From Bowdeniella nasicola (GTDB taxonomy: Bacteria; Actinomycetota; Actinomycetes; Actinomycetales; Actinomycetaceae): a DNA stretch of 64,000 bases. The notes under the pieces are model-generated. The model had not been told where the DNA came from. It worked only from the letters and a program-made list of their open reading frames with translations, and did no database searches. How positions within the stretch are numbered: position 1 is the stretch's first letter; each line of letters starts with the position of its first letter. Below, in pieces: positions 44,966-54,637 of this stretch. The stretch spans positions 186,001-250,000 of the forward strand of contig JAUNVA010000001.1 in assembly GCA_030537895.1 (NCBI GenBank), read 5' to 3'. Made by a program: the position numbers and the translations under genes.

Positions 44966-46300
44966 ATGGAGCCAGACTGGTGTGGATATGAAGTCTTGCG
45001 GCCGTTGGACGACGGGGCCGTTGTCGAGGGCCGCGATGCCAGTGGAAGGCCGGTCGTCCTTGCCCGCATCCCGCTCGACGGTCTTGCAGAGCGAGAGACC
45101 CTCCGCAGGCGGTTGCAATCCCTCATCGGGTTTTCCCACCCGAATGTGGTGCGGGTCCTCGCGGTCGAGGAGGCGAGTGACGGCGCCTTCGTTCTCGCCT
45201 ACGAAGCTCTCGGCGGAACGACCCTCGCGACCATCCTCGCTGCCCGCGGGCAACTGAGTGCGGGAGAGGTTGCCTTCGTGTGGGACGCACTCGCCTCGGG
45301 CCTCGGTGCGCTGCACGAGCGGGGCATCATCCATGGAGATATCTCCGGAGCGAACGTGATCGTGACCGATGAGGGGCGCCCTGTTCTGATCGACGTGTGC
45401 GCCCGCCTCCTGTGGGAACGCGGGACGCCGGGGTATGCAGCGCCGGAGCGGAAGGACGGTGGGCCGGCGAGTGCCGCGAGTGACATCTACTCCCTTGCCG
45501 CGCTCTTGTGCACGCTGAGTACCGATTCGTCGCTATCGGACATGCTCTCCGACGCATGTGGGCCCGCCGAGGGGCGTCCGAATGCGTGGGACCTGTGGGC
45601 ACGGCGCTGCGAATTCAGCGAGCCCAGCCCGATCGCTCTTCCCGATGTTCCGGCTCTGGCGGCGGCCCGCATTCGGGTGCGGATACCCGCCACTGAGATC
45701 CCGTCGCACCGGCGGGAGCATCATGTGCGCCGACGCTCGCGGATGATGCTGCGCACCGTCTCCCTCGCGGGAGTGGCGCTAATCGCGGCGGGTGCCATCC
45801 TCACCGACCTGACGCTCTTCGGTCCGCCAGGCCCCCCGACGGGCCCGGTGAACGTGGTGCGCGCCTACCTCCAGGCTCGCGATGCGGCACTTACCCGCCG
45901 GGATACGGACCTGTTGGCCGCCTCGAGCCGGAGCGTGCGTGGCGCGGACCGGGAGACGATTGCCCGATGGCAACGCGAGGCCATCACGGTGGAGCGACTC
46001 GAGACGGTCCCCACCCGGATCGATGTGCTGGAGCGCGATGGGCTCGACGCGATTGTCGAGACAGAGCTCATGGCCATCGCCCCCACGATGCACCTCGGCT
46101 CGTCCGAGGTGGTGGGCCAGGATGGAGCCGTCAGCTGTCGGCGGTTTTGGGTTCGCGGGGCGCGGGTTGAGGCCGTAGGGACATGCGATGACCCCGCGGA
46201 TACCGAGGCGGGTGGTGAACCGAGTTTTAGCGATATGCCGAGCGACACACAACGGCCCGGCCCCACCTCAGTGGGACCGGGCCGCGAACTCTCAGATTAG
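44966..46300 (+). CDS. Membrane-anchored protein kinase-like protein, probable pseudokinase
   Basis: A 444-residue protein. Residues 1-210 resemble an STPK-type kinase domain: SHPNVVRVL, then [17 protein letters not shown] as catalytic loop and GTPGYAAPE as activation segment. Key residues are altered. There is no Gly-rich loop, the VAIK lysine position reads VVLARIP, and the DFG motif reads IDVC. A membrane helix (about 264-285) leads to an external domain of about 150 residues with the pattern [16 protein letters not shown], as in Mce/NTF2-like sensor domains. TACCGT lies 8 bp before the ATG, so it is probably leaderless. The 3' end overlaps a terminator hairpin. Confidence 0.78.
   Translation: MEPDWCGYEVLRPLDDGAVVEGRDASGRPVVLARIPLDGLAERETLRRRLQSLIGFSHPNVVRVLAVEEASDGAFVLAYEALGGTTLATILAARGQLSAGEVAFVWDALASGLGALHERGIIHGDISGANVIVTDEGRPVLIDVCARLLWERGTPGYAAPERKDGGPASAASDIYSLAALLCTLSTDSSLSDMLSDACGPAEGRPNAWDLWARRCEFSEPSPIALPDVPALAAARIRVRIPATEIPSHRREHHVRRRSRMMLRTVSLAGVALIAAGAILTDLTLFGPPGPPTGPVNVVRAYLQARDAALTRRDTDLLAASSRSVRGADRETIARWQREAITVERLETVPTRIDVLERDGLDAIVETELMAIAPTMHLGSSEVVGQDGAVSCRRFWVRGARVEAVGTCDDPADTEAGGEPSFSDMPSDTQRPGPTSVGPGRELSD
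46253..46284 (+). terminator. Hairpin overlapping the 3' end of the kinase-like gene
   Basis: CGGCCCGGcCCCAC and GTGGGaCCGGGCCG form a 14-bp stem with a 4-nt loop, inside the last 16 codons of the kinase-like frame and before the convergent E2 stop at 46297. It probably ends both transcripts. Confidence 0.65.
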
Positions 46301-48021
46301 AGACCGATCTCGGCGGCGAAGTCGCCCTCTTCGAGGCGCGCCTTCACGGCCATCAGATACCGGGCGGCATCCGCGCCGTCGACCAGGCGATGATCGTAGG
46401 ACAGTGCCAGGTAGACCATGGAACGAATACCGATGGTCTCGTTGCCGTCCGTGTCGCGCACCACCATCGGGCGCTTCACGATCGTGCCGACGCCGAGGAT
46501 CGCGACCTCGGGCTGATTGATGATCGGCGTATCGAACAGCGCGCCGCCAGAGCCCGTGTTCGTGATCGTGAAGGTTGAGCCAGACAGCTCGTCCGGGCCG
46601 ACCTTCGAGGAACGCGTGCGCTCGGCCAGATCCGCAATCTTCTTCGCGATACCGGAGATCGTGAGGTCGCCGGCCTCCTTGATCACCGGCACGAGCAAGC
46701 CACGTTCGGTGTCCACCGCAATGCCGATGTTCTCGACATCGTGGTAAACGACCTCCTTGTCCTGCACGGACGCGTTGATCTTGGGATGGGCCTTCAGCGC
46801 CTCGGTGGCAGCCTTAACGAAGAATGGCAGGAAGGTGAGCTTCGCCCCCTCGCGCTCGAGGAACTGATCCTTCGCGCGGGCGCGGAGCGAGGCCACCTTG
46901 GTGACATCCACCTCGACCACGGTCGTGAGCTGGGCGGAGGACTGCAGCGACTCCATCATGCGAGCCGAGATGACCTGGCGCAGGCGCGACATCTTCTCGG
47001 TCGTACCACGCAGCGGCGAAGGCTCTGTGCTCGCACGCCGGGGCGCGGGAGCGGAAGTCGAGTCGACCTTCGGGCTCGAGTGGGCCGCACGCTTGGCTTC
47101 CTCCGCCTTCCGAGCGGCGGCGAGTACGTCATCCTTACGGATACGGCCACCAATGCCGGTGCCCTCGACTTCGGTGAGGTCGATACCCTTATCCTTGGCG
47201 AGTTTACGCACAATCGGAGTCACATAGAGCTGCTCACCGCCGAGGGCCCTGTCCCGCCGCGAGGGCGCACGTTCGGTGTCCGCCGGGCTGGGTTTCTCGG
47301 TGGTGGGCTCTTCCGAAGGCTCTTCGGTGGTGGTCTCCTCGGGGCTCTCCTCGGCTGGTTCTGCGGTGTCCGTGCTCTCGTCGGTCTTGGGTTCTTCCGC
47401 CGGTGCGGCGTCGGCGTCGCCGTCGCCGATGAGGCACAGGTCGGTGCCCACCTCGACCGTTTCGTCTTCCTCGACCAGGATCTTTTGCAGTGTGCCGGCC
47501 ACGGGGGAGGGGATCTCGGTGTCGACCTTGTCGGTGGAGACCTCCAGCAGGGGCTCATCCATCTCGACGGTGTCACCGACGGACTTCAGCCACTGCGTGA
47601 CGGTACCTTCGGTGACGGACTCGCCAAGAGCGGGCATCTGCACGGACTGGCCGGAACCACCGCCAGAGGGCGATCCCTTCGGGGCCTCTTCGGTGGTGGT
47701 CTCCTCGGGGCTCTCCTCGGCTGGTTCTGCGGTGTCCGTGCTCTCGTCGGTCTTGGGTTCTTCCGCCGGTGCGGCGTCGGCGTCGCCGTCGCCGATGAGG
47801 CACAGGTCGGTGCCCACCTCGACCGTTTCGTCTTCCTCGACCAGGATCTTTTGCAGTGTGCCGGCCACGGGGGAGGGGATCTCGGTGTCGACCTTGTCGG
47901 TGGAGACCTCCAGCAGGGGCTCATCCATCTCGACGGTGTCACCGACGGACTTCAGCCACTGCGTGACGGTACCTTCGGTGACGGACTCGCCAAGAGCGGG
48001 CATCTGTACGGTTTCAGACAT
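46297..48021 (-). CDS. sucB: Dihydrolipoamide acyltransferase (E2), two lipoyl domains
   Basis: A 574-residue E2 core for pyruvate and/or 2-oxoglutarate dehydrogenase. Actinobacterial SucB-named proteins usually serve PDH. Two lipoyl domains (residues of about 1-75 and 128-200) each carry the lipoylated Lys in [10 protein letters not shown] and are identical. Acidic linkers follow. The E1/E3-binding domain lies near 270-305 ([15 protein letters not shown]), and the catalytic domain ends with [11 protein letters not shown] (His at about 544). The gene precedes the convergent kinase-like gene and lies 26 bp downstream of lpd in the same direction. Confidence 0.93.
   Translation of the reverse strand: MSETVQMPALGESVTEGTVTQWLKSVGDTVEMDEPLLEVSTDKVDTEIPSPVAGTLQKILVEEDETVEVGTDLCLIGDGDADAAPAEEPKTDESTDTAEPAEESPEETTTEEAPKGSPSGGGSGQSVQMPALGESVTEGTVTQWLKSVGDTVEMDEPLLEVSTDKVDTEIPSPVAGTLQKILVEEDETVEVGTDLCLIGDGDADAAPAEEPKTDESTDTAEPAEESPEETTTEEPSEEPTTEKPSPADTERAPSRRDRALGGEQLYVTPIVRKLAKDKGIDLTEVEGTGIGGRIRKDDVLAAARKAEEAKRAAHSSPKVDSTSAPAPRRASTEPSPLRGTTEKMSRLRQVISARMMESLQSSAQLTTVVEVDVTKVASLRARAKDQFLEREGAKLTFLPFFVKAATEALKAHPKINASVQDKEVVYHDVENIGIAVDTERGLLVPVIKEAGDLTISGIAKKIADLAERTRSSKVGPDELSGSTFTITNTGSGGALFDTPIINQPEVAILGVGTIVKRPMVVRDTDGNETIGIRSMVYLALSYDHRLVDGADAARYLMAVKARLEEGDFAAEIGL
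47320..47640. repeat. 321-bp direct repeat, copy 1 (second lipoyl domain)
   Basis: Base-for-base identical to 47686-48006 at an offset of 366 bp, by direct reading. It covers the second lipoyl domain and its acidic linker. Synonymous sites are also identical, so the duplication or gene conversion is recent. Confidence 0.95.
47686..48006. repeat. 321-bp direct repeat, copy 2 (first lipoyl domain)
   Basis: The partner of 47320-47640. Outside the repeat the flanks diverge at once: the next base beyond the 48006 end is T here and C in the other copy, and the bases before the other end also differ. Confidence 0.95.
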
Positions 48022-48047
48022 CGTTAACGTCTCCTAGGAATGTCGTC

Positions 48048-49433
48048 TTAGTTGTGAGAGTGCAGCGGCTTGCCCGCCAGGGCGAGGGCGGCTTCGCCAA
48101 CAGCCTCACCCTGCGTGGGGTGGGCGTGGATGAGCGGGGCCACGTCCTCGGCATAGGCCTCCCAGTTGACCATGAGCTGCCCCTCGCCGATGAGCTCGCC
48201 GACGCGCGAACCGATCATGTGAACCCCCACGATCGGCCCGTCCTTCAGCCCCACGAGCTTGACGAAGCCCGCCGTCTTTAAGATCTGAGATTTGCCGTTA
48301 CCCGCCAGGTTGTACTCGACGCTCGTGACGGCATCGGCGCCGTGCCGCTCCTTGGCCTGCGCCTCGGTGAGACCGACGGAGGCGACCTCCGGCTCGCAGT
48401 AGGTGACGCGCGGAATCTTCGCGTCTTCGATCACGGGCGGATTAAAGCCGGCGATCTCCTCCGCGACAAAAATCCCCTGCTGGAAGCCACGGTGCGCGAG
48501 CTGCAGGCCGGGCACGATGTCGCCGACCGCATAAATCGAGCCGACGCCCGTGTGCAGGCGCTCGTTCGTGAGCACGAAACCACGGTCCAGGGCGATACCC
48601 TGCTCCTCGTAGCCGAGATCCTTGGTGGCGGGCCCGCGCCCAATCGCCACGAGCAGGTAATCCGCCTCGTAGGTGTCACCGCCCTCTGTCGTGACCGTGA
48701 CGCCGGAGTCGGACTGTTCGACCGACTTGACGAGCGTGTTGGTCTTGAACGCGATCTTCCGCTTGCGGAAGGAACGCTCCAGAGTCTTCGAGATGGCTTC
48801 TTCCTCATTCGGCACGAGGTGGGGCAGGCCCTCAATAATCGTGACGTCCGCCCCGAAGGACTTCCAGACCGAGGCGAACTCGACGCCGATGACGCCGCCG
48901 CCGAGCACGATCACGGATGAGGGGACCTCATCCATCGTGAGGGCTTGCTCGGAGGTCATCACCCGTCCGGTGATGTCTAGGCCGGGCAGTGTCTTGGAGT
49001 AGGAGCCGGACGCGAGCACGATGTTTTTGCCACGGTAGACGGTGCCGTCCACTTCGACGGCGTCCTTGCCCACGAGACGACCCCAGCCTTCGATCAGGTC
49101 GATATCACGCGAAGCAACGAGGCCCTGCAATCCCTTGTACAGGCGGCCAATGACGCCGTCCTTGTACTTGTTGACGCCCCTCATGTCGACGCCTTCGAGG
49201 TTCATTGTGACGCCCACGGAGGATGCCTCCCGGGCAGTGTCACAGACCTCGGCGGCGTGCAGGAGGGCCTTGGTGGGGATGCATCCCTTGTGGAGGCACG
49301 TGCCACCCACCTTCGCGCCCTCGATCAGGGCTACCTTGAGGCCTAGCTGGGCGCCCCGCAGTGCGGCGGCATATCCGCCGCTGCCGGCCCCCAGAATCAC
49401 AATGTCGTAGTCCGGCGTGTCTGTCACGTGCAC
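48048..49433 (-). CDS. lpd: Dihydrolipoyl dehydrogenase (E3)
   Basis: A 461-residue flavoprotein that reoxidises lipoamide in the 2-oxoacid dehydrogenase complexes. FAD-binding is DIVILGAGSGGYAAA, the redox disulfide is GGTCLHKGCIP (Cys 46/51), NAD binding is VIVLGGGVIGVEFAS, and the C-terminal catalytic pair is in HAHPTQGEAVGEA. It is the promoter-proximal gene of the lpd-sucB operon. Confidence 0.95.
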   Translation of the reverse strand: MHVTDTPDYDIVILGAGSGGYAAALRGAQLGLKVALIEGAKVGGTCLHKGCIPTKALLHAAEVCDTAREASSVGVTMNLEGVDMRGVNKYKDGVIGRLYKGLQGLVASRDIDLIEGWGRLVGKDAVEVDGTVYRGKNIVLASGSYSKTLPGLDITGRVMTSEQALTMDEVPSSVIVLGGGVIGVEFASVWKSFGADVTIIEGLPHLVPNEEEAISKTLERSFRKRKIAFKTNTLVKSVEQSDSGVTVTTEGGDTYEADYLLVAIGRGPATKDLGYEEQGIALDRGFVLTNERLHTGVGSIYAVGDIVPGLQLAHRGFQQGIFVAEEIAGFNPPVIEDAKIPRVTYCEPEVASVGLTEAQAKERHGADAVTSVEYNLAGNGKSQILKTAGFVKLVGLKDGPIVGVHMIGSRVGELIGEGQLMVNWEAYAEDVAPLIHAHPTQGEAVGEAALALAGKPLHSHN

Positions 49434-49552
49434 TCCTCGTGAATGGGGGCTGAGCCCCTTTGTTTTGCTCGGGACTATTGTCCCACGTTACGCGCCGCGG
49501 GCAACAAGGATCGCGGCAGGCGGGACGCGTGATGGAGCCCACCTACAGCCCG

Positions 49553-49587
49553 AGGGGGGAGCCGACCCACGCTGCCGGCTCCCCCCT
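49553..49587 (-). terminator. Terminator after pepA
   Basis: A 12-bp perfect stem AGGGGGGAGCCG/CGGCTCCCCCCT with an 11-nt loop lies 15 bp beyond the pepA stop and upstream of lpd. Confidence 0.75.
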
Positions 49588-49601
49588 GATGTCGGGGCGC
49601 T

Positions 49602-51080
49602 TTACTGGTTTTCGAGCAGTCCCACCAGGGTGCGCACGCCGAAGCCGGTGGCACCCTTGAGCGTGTAGCCGTACGGCGCACCCTCGTGGAAGGCTGGGCC
49701 GGCGATATCCAGGTGCGCCCAGCGGGTGTTCCCCACGAAGTGGCGCAGGAACAGGCCCGCCGTCAGCGTTCCGCCCATGCGTTCCCCGATGTTCTTCAAA
49801 TCCGCGATCGGCGACTTCAACGTCTCGTCCAAGTGATCGGGCAACGGCAGCGGCCAGAGGGCTTCGCCCGCGGCGTCGGCAGCAGCGAGCACGTCCGAAC
49901 GTAGCTGTTCCTCGCCGAGGACGGCGGCGGTACGCTCCCCGAGGGCGACGACTGCGGCTCCGGTGAGGGTGGCGACATCGAGCAGAGCGTCGGGTTGATC
50001 TTCGACCGCGCGCGCGAGGGCGTCGGCCATGACGAGGCGGCCCTCGGCATCGGTATTGAGTACCTCGACGGTGGTGCCGTCATACATCGTGATGACATCG
50101 CCAGGACGCTGGGCGCCGCCACCCGGCATGTTCTCAGCGAGTGCGAGCCACCCCGTGACGCGCACGGGGAGTTTCAGTTCCGCCGCCGCGAGCACCGTGT
50201 TGAGGACGGCGGCGGCGCCACCCATGTCACACTTCATGGTCTCCATGCCCTTGGCAGGCTTCAGGGACAGACCACCCGAATCGAACGTGATGCCCTTGCC
50301 AACGAGCGCCACGTGGGTGTCGGCCTTGCGTGGCGCGTACTCCAATTTGACGAGGCGCGGCTTGCGGGCCGAGCCCATACCGACGGCGAGGATACCGCCG
50401 TAGCCACCGTCGGCGAGCGCCTGCTCGTCGAGCACGCTCACCTTCACCTTGCCTCCCTTGCCAGCCTTCGCAGCCTGCTCAGCGAAGTCGGCGAACGTCT
50501 CTGGGAAAAGGTCATTGGGAGCCATGTTCACGAGATCGCGAGCCCGGTTCACGGCGGTGGCGAGAATGCCGGCCCGCTCGGCTGCGGCCTTCGCGTCGGA
50601 TTCCGACGCTAGTGGCGTAAGGATTGAGACCCGCTCGACGGGAGCGGCATCCCACGATGTGTACTGCGCGAAGGCATACGACCCGAGGAGCGCTCCCTCC
50701 GCCAGGGCGCCCACTTCTTCTGCAGATCCGGTCGGCAGGGCGAGGACCACGTGCTCGCGGCCCGCGAGCGAACGCACGGCCGCGCCGACGGCGCGACGCA
50801 GTGTCTCCGGGTCGGGATCTTCGCCGACGCCCACGAACGTCACGGGGCTCTCGAGGCCCTCCACGAGCACGGTTTGGCAGACCTCCGGTGCGGCCTTGAT
50901 CTGGAGCGCCCGGATCGTCTGGGCACAGGCCTTGTCGAGTGCGCGTCCCACGGCGGGGCCGGCGAACGGCACGGCCTGCCCATCGACGGTGGCGACGCCG
51001 AGCACAAGAGCATCGGGCTTCAGGTCAGTGATCTTCTTTGAGCTGAGTTCTACGGTATTCACTCCACCAGCGTAGAACAC
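49602..51080 (-). CDS. pepA: Leucyl aminopeptidase, M17 family
   Basis: A protein of up to 492 residues, a cytosolic dizinc/manganese aminopeptidase. The C-terminal catalytic domain has VGKGITFDSGGLSLKPAKGM (metal Lys and Asp) and the family signature NTDAEGRLVMADAL near residue 345. The start is either GTG 51080 or GTG 51062 (VNTVELSSKKITDLKPD). The second aligns better with the usual N-terminus but has its Shine-Dalgarno too close. It is divergent from a small membrane protein gene. Confidence 0.93.
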   Translation of the reverse strand: MFYAGGVNTVELSSKKITDLKPDALVLGVATVDGQAVPFAGPAVGRALDKACAQTIRALQIKAAPEVCQTVLVEGLESPVTFVGVGEDPDPETLRRAVGAAVRSLAGREHVVLALPTGSAEEVGALAEGALLGSYAFAQYTSWDAAPVERVSILTPLASESDAKAAAERAGILATAVNRARDLVNMAPNDLFPETFADFAEQAAKAGKGGKVKVSVLDEQALADGGYGGILAVGMGSARKPRLVKLEYAPRKADTHVALVGKGITFDSGGLSLKPAKGMETMKCDMGGAAAVLNTVLAAAELKLPVRVTGWLALAENMPGGGAQRPGDVITMYDGTTVEVLNTDAEGRLVMADALARAVEDQPDALLDVATLTGAAVVALGERTAAVLGEEQLRSDVLAAADAAGEALWPLPLPDHLDETLKSPIADLKNIGERMGGTLTAGLFLRHFVGNTRWAHLDIAGPAFHEGAPYGYTLKGATGFGVRTLVGLLENQ

Positions 51081-51124
51081 GACGCGCAGCCCTGCCGGCT
51101 CGGGCGGACGGTAAGCTAAAAGAC

Positions 51125-51478
51125 GTGACTTATGCGTTGTGGATCGGCGGGCTGCTCTCTGCGGTACTGGCCCTCTGGGCGGTGATGTTCGCGATTCTTG
51201 ACCGAGCGGTGATTCTCAAACAGCTCATCGTCGCGGGCGTCGTCGAGGTGGTGGTGCTCGTCGTCATGATGCTCGTGATCATCGCTCAGGTGGGGGGAGT
51301 GCACCTTTCCGATCCCATCACGCTGTGGGGCTACCTCCTCACCTGCCTGATCCTTTACCCGATCGGTGGGGCGTGGGCCCTCGTGGACCGCACCCGGGTC
51401 TCGTCGCTCGCGCTCGCTGTCTTGGCAATCAGCCAGACGGTCTGCATGTGGCGAATATGGGTAGTGTTCTCAGCGTGA
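51125..51478 (+). CDS. Four-helix small membrane protein
   Basis: A 117-residue very hydrophobic protein with about four membrane helices. GTG 51125 is the start. No family is recognised with confidence, although small actinobacterial membrane proteins of this size often precede such pairs. The next gene overlaps its stop by 4 bp (GTGA), and pyrD follows, so it belongs to a three-gene unit. Confidence 0.72.
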   Translation: MTYALWIGGLLSAVLALWAVMFAILDRAVILKQLIVAGVVEVVVLVVMMLVIIAQVGGVHLSDPITLWGYLLTCLILYPIGGAWALVDRTRVSSLALAVLAISQTVCMWRIWVVFSA

Positions 51479-51909
51479 ACGTTCCGACTTCCTCCGCCAC
51501 TGACACGCGGCGGCCCGCGTACGGTCTTGGACGCGTGTTGATCCTCGTTTACGGGATGTTTGCGCTTGCGGCGAGCGCGCGCTCCCTCGTGCAGCTCATT
51601 CGGGATGCCTCTGAAGCACCGCTTGCGTATTCGCTGTCCGCCGTCGCGGCGCTCATCTATATCGTGGCGACGGTCTGCCTTGCGCACAACGGGCGTCGCA
51701 TGCGTCGAGCCGCATGGGCCGCCGTCATCTTCGAGGCCGTCGGTGTGATCGCTGTGGGAATCTTGTCGACTACGCATCCTGAACTATTTGCTCGGGACTC
51801 CGTGTGGTCCCATTTTGGGTCCGGCTACGGATTCGTGCCGCTCATCTTGCCCTGGCTCGGCATGGCGTGGCTGTACTACTCCAACCCCGGGCGCATCGCC
51901 CAAACTTAG
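51475..51909 (+). CDS. Four-helix small membrane protein
   Basis: A 144-residue membrane protein with a short polar N-terminus (VNVPTSSATDTRRP) and four hydrophobic helices. GTG 51475 overlaps the preceding stop by 4 bp. The order helix, short loop, helix with NGRRMRRAAWAAVIFEAVG recalls conserved actinobacterial integral membrane proteins encoded upstream of pyrD. Function unknown. 7 bp separate it from pyrD. Confidence 0.78.
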   Translation: MNVPTSSATDTRRPAYGLGRVLILVYGMFALAASARSLVQLIRDASEAPLAYSLSAVAALIYIVATVCLAHNGRRMRRAAWAAVIFEAVGVIAVGILSTTHPELFARDSVWSHFGSGYGFVPLILPWLGMAWLYYSNPGRIAQT

Positions 51910-51916
51910 GACTGAT

Positions 51917-52969
51917 ATGTACCGGTTTCTCTTTGACACCCTCATCACGCGGACCGAGCCGGAGTCCGCCCATCACGTCGCTATGGGGGCGCTCGCCGCA
52001 GCCGGCACCGTCGAGCCAGCTCGCCGCCTCATCGCCCATACCATGGGGTCCGCGCCAGCCCACCCCGTGATTGATGATCGCCTGCTCGTCTTCCCCCGTC
52101 CCTTCCCCGCCCGTCTGGGGCTCGGCGCCGGACTCGATAAGAACGCCACGTCGGTGCTCGGCTTGGCCGCCCTCGGTTTCGGTTTTATCGAGGTGGGGAC
52201 CGTGACGCGTCACCCGCAGCCCGGGAATGAGCCTCCCCGTCTGTGGCGCTACCCAGAACAGCGCGCGCTGCGTAACCGCATGGGATTTAATAACGACGGT
52301 GCCGACGCCGTCGCCGATCGTCTCGTACACCTGCGTTCCACCACGGCGGGCCGCTCGGTTGTCCTCGGCGTGAACATCGGCAAGTCAAAGATCACCCCGG
52401 CAGCGCAGGCGGATGCGGACTATGGCTACAGTGCCCGGCGTCTGGCACGCTACGCGGACTACCTCGTCATCAACGTATCTTCGCCGAATACGCCGGGCCT
52501 GCGCGACCTGCAAACGAAGGAGGCGCTCGCTCCCATCGTGTCCGCCGTGCGGTCGGGCGCGCGGGAGGGGGCCGGCCGGGACGTGCCGCTGCTGGTGAAG
52601 ATAGCCCCCGATCTTTCACACGAGCACATCACGCACCTGTGTGCCTTCGCACGCTCGGAGGGACTCACGGGCGTCGTCGCGACCAATACGACCATCGCTC
52701 ATGACCTCGGTGACGGTGGTCTGTCCGGCATGCCCCTGCGCGAGCGCGCCCTCGAGGTTGTCACTCAGGTGCGCGCCGAGCTCGGATCCAAGCCCGTCCT
52801 CATCGGGTGCGGGGGAGTGAGCTCGGCGGCGGATGCCCACGCACTTGTCCGGGCCGGTGCTGATCTCGTGCAGGCGTACACGGCTTTCATCTACGAAGGA
52901 CCCACCTGGCCGGGACGGGTAAACCGAGAGCTTACCGCTCTCCTGGACAACGACGCGGACGCGACTTAG
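51917..52969 (+). CDS. pyrD: Dihydroorotate dehydrogenase, quinone-dependent class 2
   Basis: A 350-residue membrane-associated FMN enzyme of pyrimidine synthesis that passes electrons to quinone. The start is ATG 51917 (MYRFLFDTLITRTEPESAHH). An N-terminal amphipathic helix for quinone access precedes the barrel. GLGAGLDKNA lies near residue 70 and RLGNRMGFNN-like RNRMGFNNDG near 115. The class 2 active-site Ser is in NVSSPNTPGLRDLQ, and IGCGGVSSAADA binds phosphate. Confidence 0.94.
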   Translation: MYRFLFDTLITRTEPESAHHVAMGALAAAGTVEPARRLIAHTMGSAPAHPVIDDRLLVFPRPFPARLGLGAGLDKNATSVLGLAALGFGFIEVGTVTRHPQPGNEPPRLWRYPEQRALRNRMGFNNDGADAVADRLVHLRSTTAGRSVVLGVNIGKSKITPAAQADADYGYSARRLARYADYLVINVSSPNTPGLRDLQTKEALAPIVSAVRSGAREGAGRDVPLLVKIAPDLSHEHITHLCAFARSEGLTGVVATNTTIAHDLGDGGLSGMPLRERALEVVTQVRAELGSKPVLIGCGGVSSAADAHALVRAGADLVQAYTAFIYEGPTWPGRVNRELTALLDNDADAT

Positions 52970-52988
52970 GCGCCCGCCGGTGTTGGCG

Positions 52989-53981
52989 CTAGAGGAAGGC
53001 GTCGATATCGCGGCGCACCGCAACCATCGAGCGGACGACGAGCAGCAGGATCCATCCGGTCGCGCCGCCGAGCGCGAGTGAGCCCAGCCACCAGTACGCG
53101 CCCCCCGCGGTGGCCAGGACGATCGCGGAGGCGAGTGCCGCGAACGGGAAGCTCGTAGCCCACCACGTCAGTGTGAACGGCGCCCCGTAGAGCGCAGTGC
53201 GCGGCAGTAGGACCAACACCGCGAAGAAGAGGCCCGTCGCGACGAGCGCCGCATCGACGACCGGTGTGAGACTCATCATCACGGTGATGGCACCGGTGAA
53301 CGCCGGTGACGGCGGAGCCGCGATGAGAGCATGCCAGCCGATGAGCGCCACGGCGGGCGGGGCAACAAGGATCGCAAGGGTGGGACGTAGCCGCGGCGGT
53401 AGCGGCCGGTCGGCGACAAAGATCCGGCGCAGCACGATCGCCTGCATGGAAAACCACAGGAGAAAGCCGAGAGCCCACAGGCCGACGGCGATCGCGGTCG
53501 GCGCCAGCCAGGCTCCCGCAAAAGACGAGACCATGGTCCCGACGACGGGAATGAACCACGCGGGGCTGAGGGTCGTGAGGTCGACATCCGAGCGGGCGAG
53601 CCACATGCCGAACACATGCACACTCACGATGAGGTGGAGGACCGTGGCAGGCCACCACAGGTAGGCGGTCGCCGAGCCGAGATAGGGGTGAGCGGCCGCG
53701 GCAAGCGCGAGGGAGCCGACCGTGAAGGTGGACACGAAAACCCCTGCGAACGGCGAGGTTACTTCCGTGCGGACGGCGGCGCGATGGCGGATAAGTCGCG
53801 CGATCTGCACGACGAGGAGAGCCAGCCACAGTGTTGCGGCGACGATGAGCAGGATGGTCGCGATCTCTTGCGGCATAGCGAGCAGGCGTGCGGCGTGCCC
53901 CCACGCGCCAGCGAGCCCAGCTAGGCCCATGACGGCCGCGAAGGAGGCGAACGGAGTACGAGCAAGACGCGGGGGAGTCAT
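52989..53981 (-). CDS. SLAC1/TehA-type (TDT family) membrane transporter
   Basis: A 330-residue protein with ten predicted helices in five hairpins, the layout of the tellurite-resistance/dicarboxylate transporter family (anion channel fold). Family-like segments are FASFAAVMGLAGLAGAW at the start and AWFIPVVGTMVSSFAG near residue 145. Members carry malate, sulfite, chloride or tellurite-related anions, and the substrate here is not evident. The start overlaps the DUF3043 gene stop by 4 bp. Confidence 0.87.
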   Translation of the reverse strand: MTPPRLARTPFASFAAVMGLAGLAGAWGHAARLLAMPQEIATILLIVAATLWLALLVVQIARLIRHRAAVRTEVTSPFAGVFVSTFTVGSLALAAAAHPYLGSATAYLWWPATVLHLIVSVHVFGMWLARSDVDLTTLSPAWFIPVVGTMVSSFAGAWLAPTAIAVGLWALGFLLWFSMQAIVLRRIFVADRPLPPRLRPTLAILVAPPAVALIGWHALIAAPPSPAFTGAITVMMSLTPVVDAALVATGLFFAVLVLLPRTALYGAPFTLTWWATSFPFAALASAIVLATAGGAYWWLGSLALGGATGWILLLVVRSMVAVRRDIDAFL

Positions 53982-54580
53982 GACCGATCAGTCTCCGGGG
54001 TTTGGCGGCGTTTGCGCCAACTACGTGACACTTGGGGTTTGGGCATGCGCAGCGGGCGAAGCATGAAGGAACGGGAGAAGGCATACATGCCTGTCCACTT
54101 GCGGAGGTCCTCTTCCGGCAGTACAGCCCGCATCCGGCGTTTCATAAAGAACACCATGATCAGTGAATCGAAGATGCCACCGAACACGACGATGTACATC
54201 GCGAACGTGGCAAAAAACGCGATGTCGGGGAAGCGACCCGCGAAAAGCATCACGATGATGAGGAAGAAGGCGAGAGGCAGGAAGAGCTCGCCGAGGTTGT
54301 AGCGAGCATCCACGTAGTCACGAGCGAAGCGCCGGGCCCGTCCCTTGTCTCGCAGGGGCATGAAGCGCTCATCGCCGGTCTCCATGGCGCGGCGCTGGCG
54401 CTCGTATGCCTTCGCGCGCGCCTCCCGGTCGCGCTGTCGGGCGAGCTTTTTGTCATTCACGACGAGCGGGCGCAGATTTCTGGCCTCGGCTTCTTTGCGT
54501 GTGGGCGTGGGGCGGCCTTTGCCGGGCTTGCGTTCGCGCGGGCCAGGCTCAGGGGCAGCTGAACGGTTACGAAACTTCAC
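53978..54580 (-). CDS. DUF3043 family membrane protein
   Basis: A 200-residue protein. The start is GTG 54580 (VKFRNRSAAPEPGPRERK). The frame extends upstream to 54763, but that part is antisense to the peptidase gene. A basic cytoplasmic half (residues 1-90) contains the conserved KGRPTPTRKEAEARNLRPLV. Two membrane helices (about 96-145) and a basic tail follow. The family is widespread in actinobacteria and has no known role. Cotranscribed with the TDT transporter gene. Confidence 0.88.
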   Translation of the reverse strand: MKFRNRSAAPEPGPRERKPGKGRPTPTRKEAEARNLRPLVVNDKKLARQRDREARAKAYERQRRAMETGDERFMPLRDKGRARRFARDYVDARYNLGELFLPLAFFLIIVMLFAGRFPDIAFFATFAMYIVVFGGIFDSLIMVFFMKRRMRAVLPEEDLRKWTGMYAFSRSFMLRPLRMPKPQVSRSWRKRRQTPETDRS

Positions 54581-54637
54581 GCTTCTACCGTAGACGAGAT
54601 TCTTCCCGCACCCAGACCAGCCGGTAAGGTCGTTGCC

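Noticed and set aside
47320..48006. Direct repeats as the ends of a mobile element
   Set aside because: They are in-frame copies of a lipoyl domain with no transposase, inverted ends or target duplication between them.
46741..48027. A 428-codon plus-strand open frame with two internal repeats
   Set aside because: It is antisense to the E2 gene. Its apparent repeats are the reverse image of the duplicated lipoyl domains.
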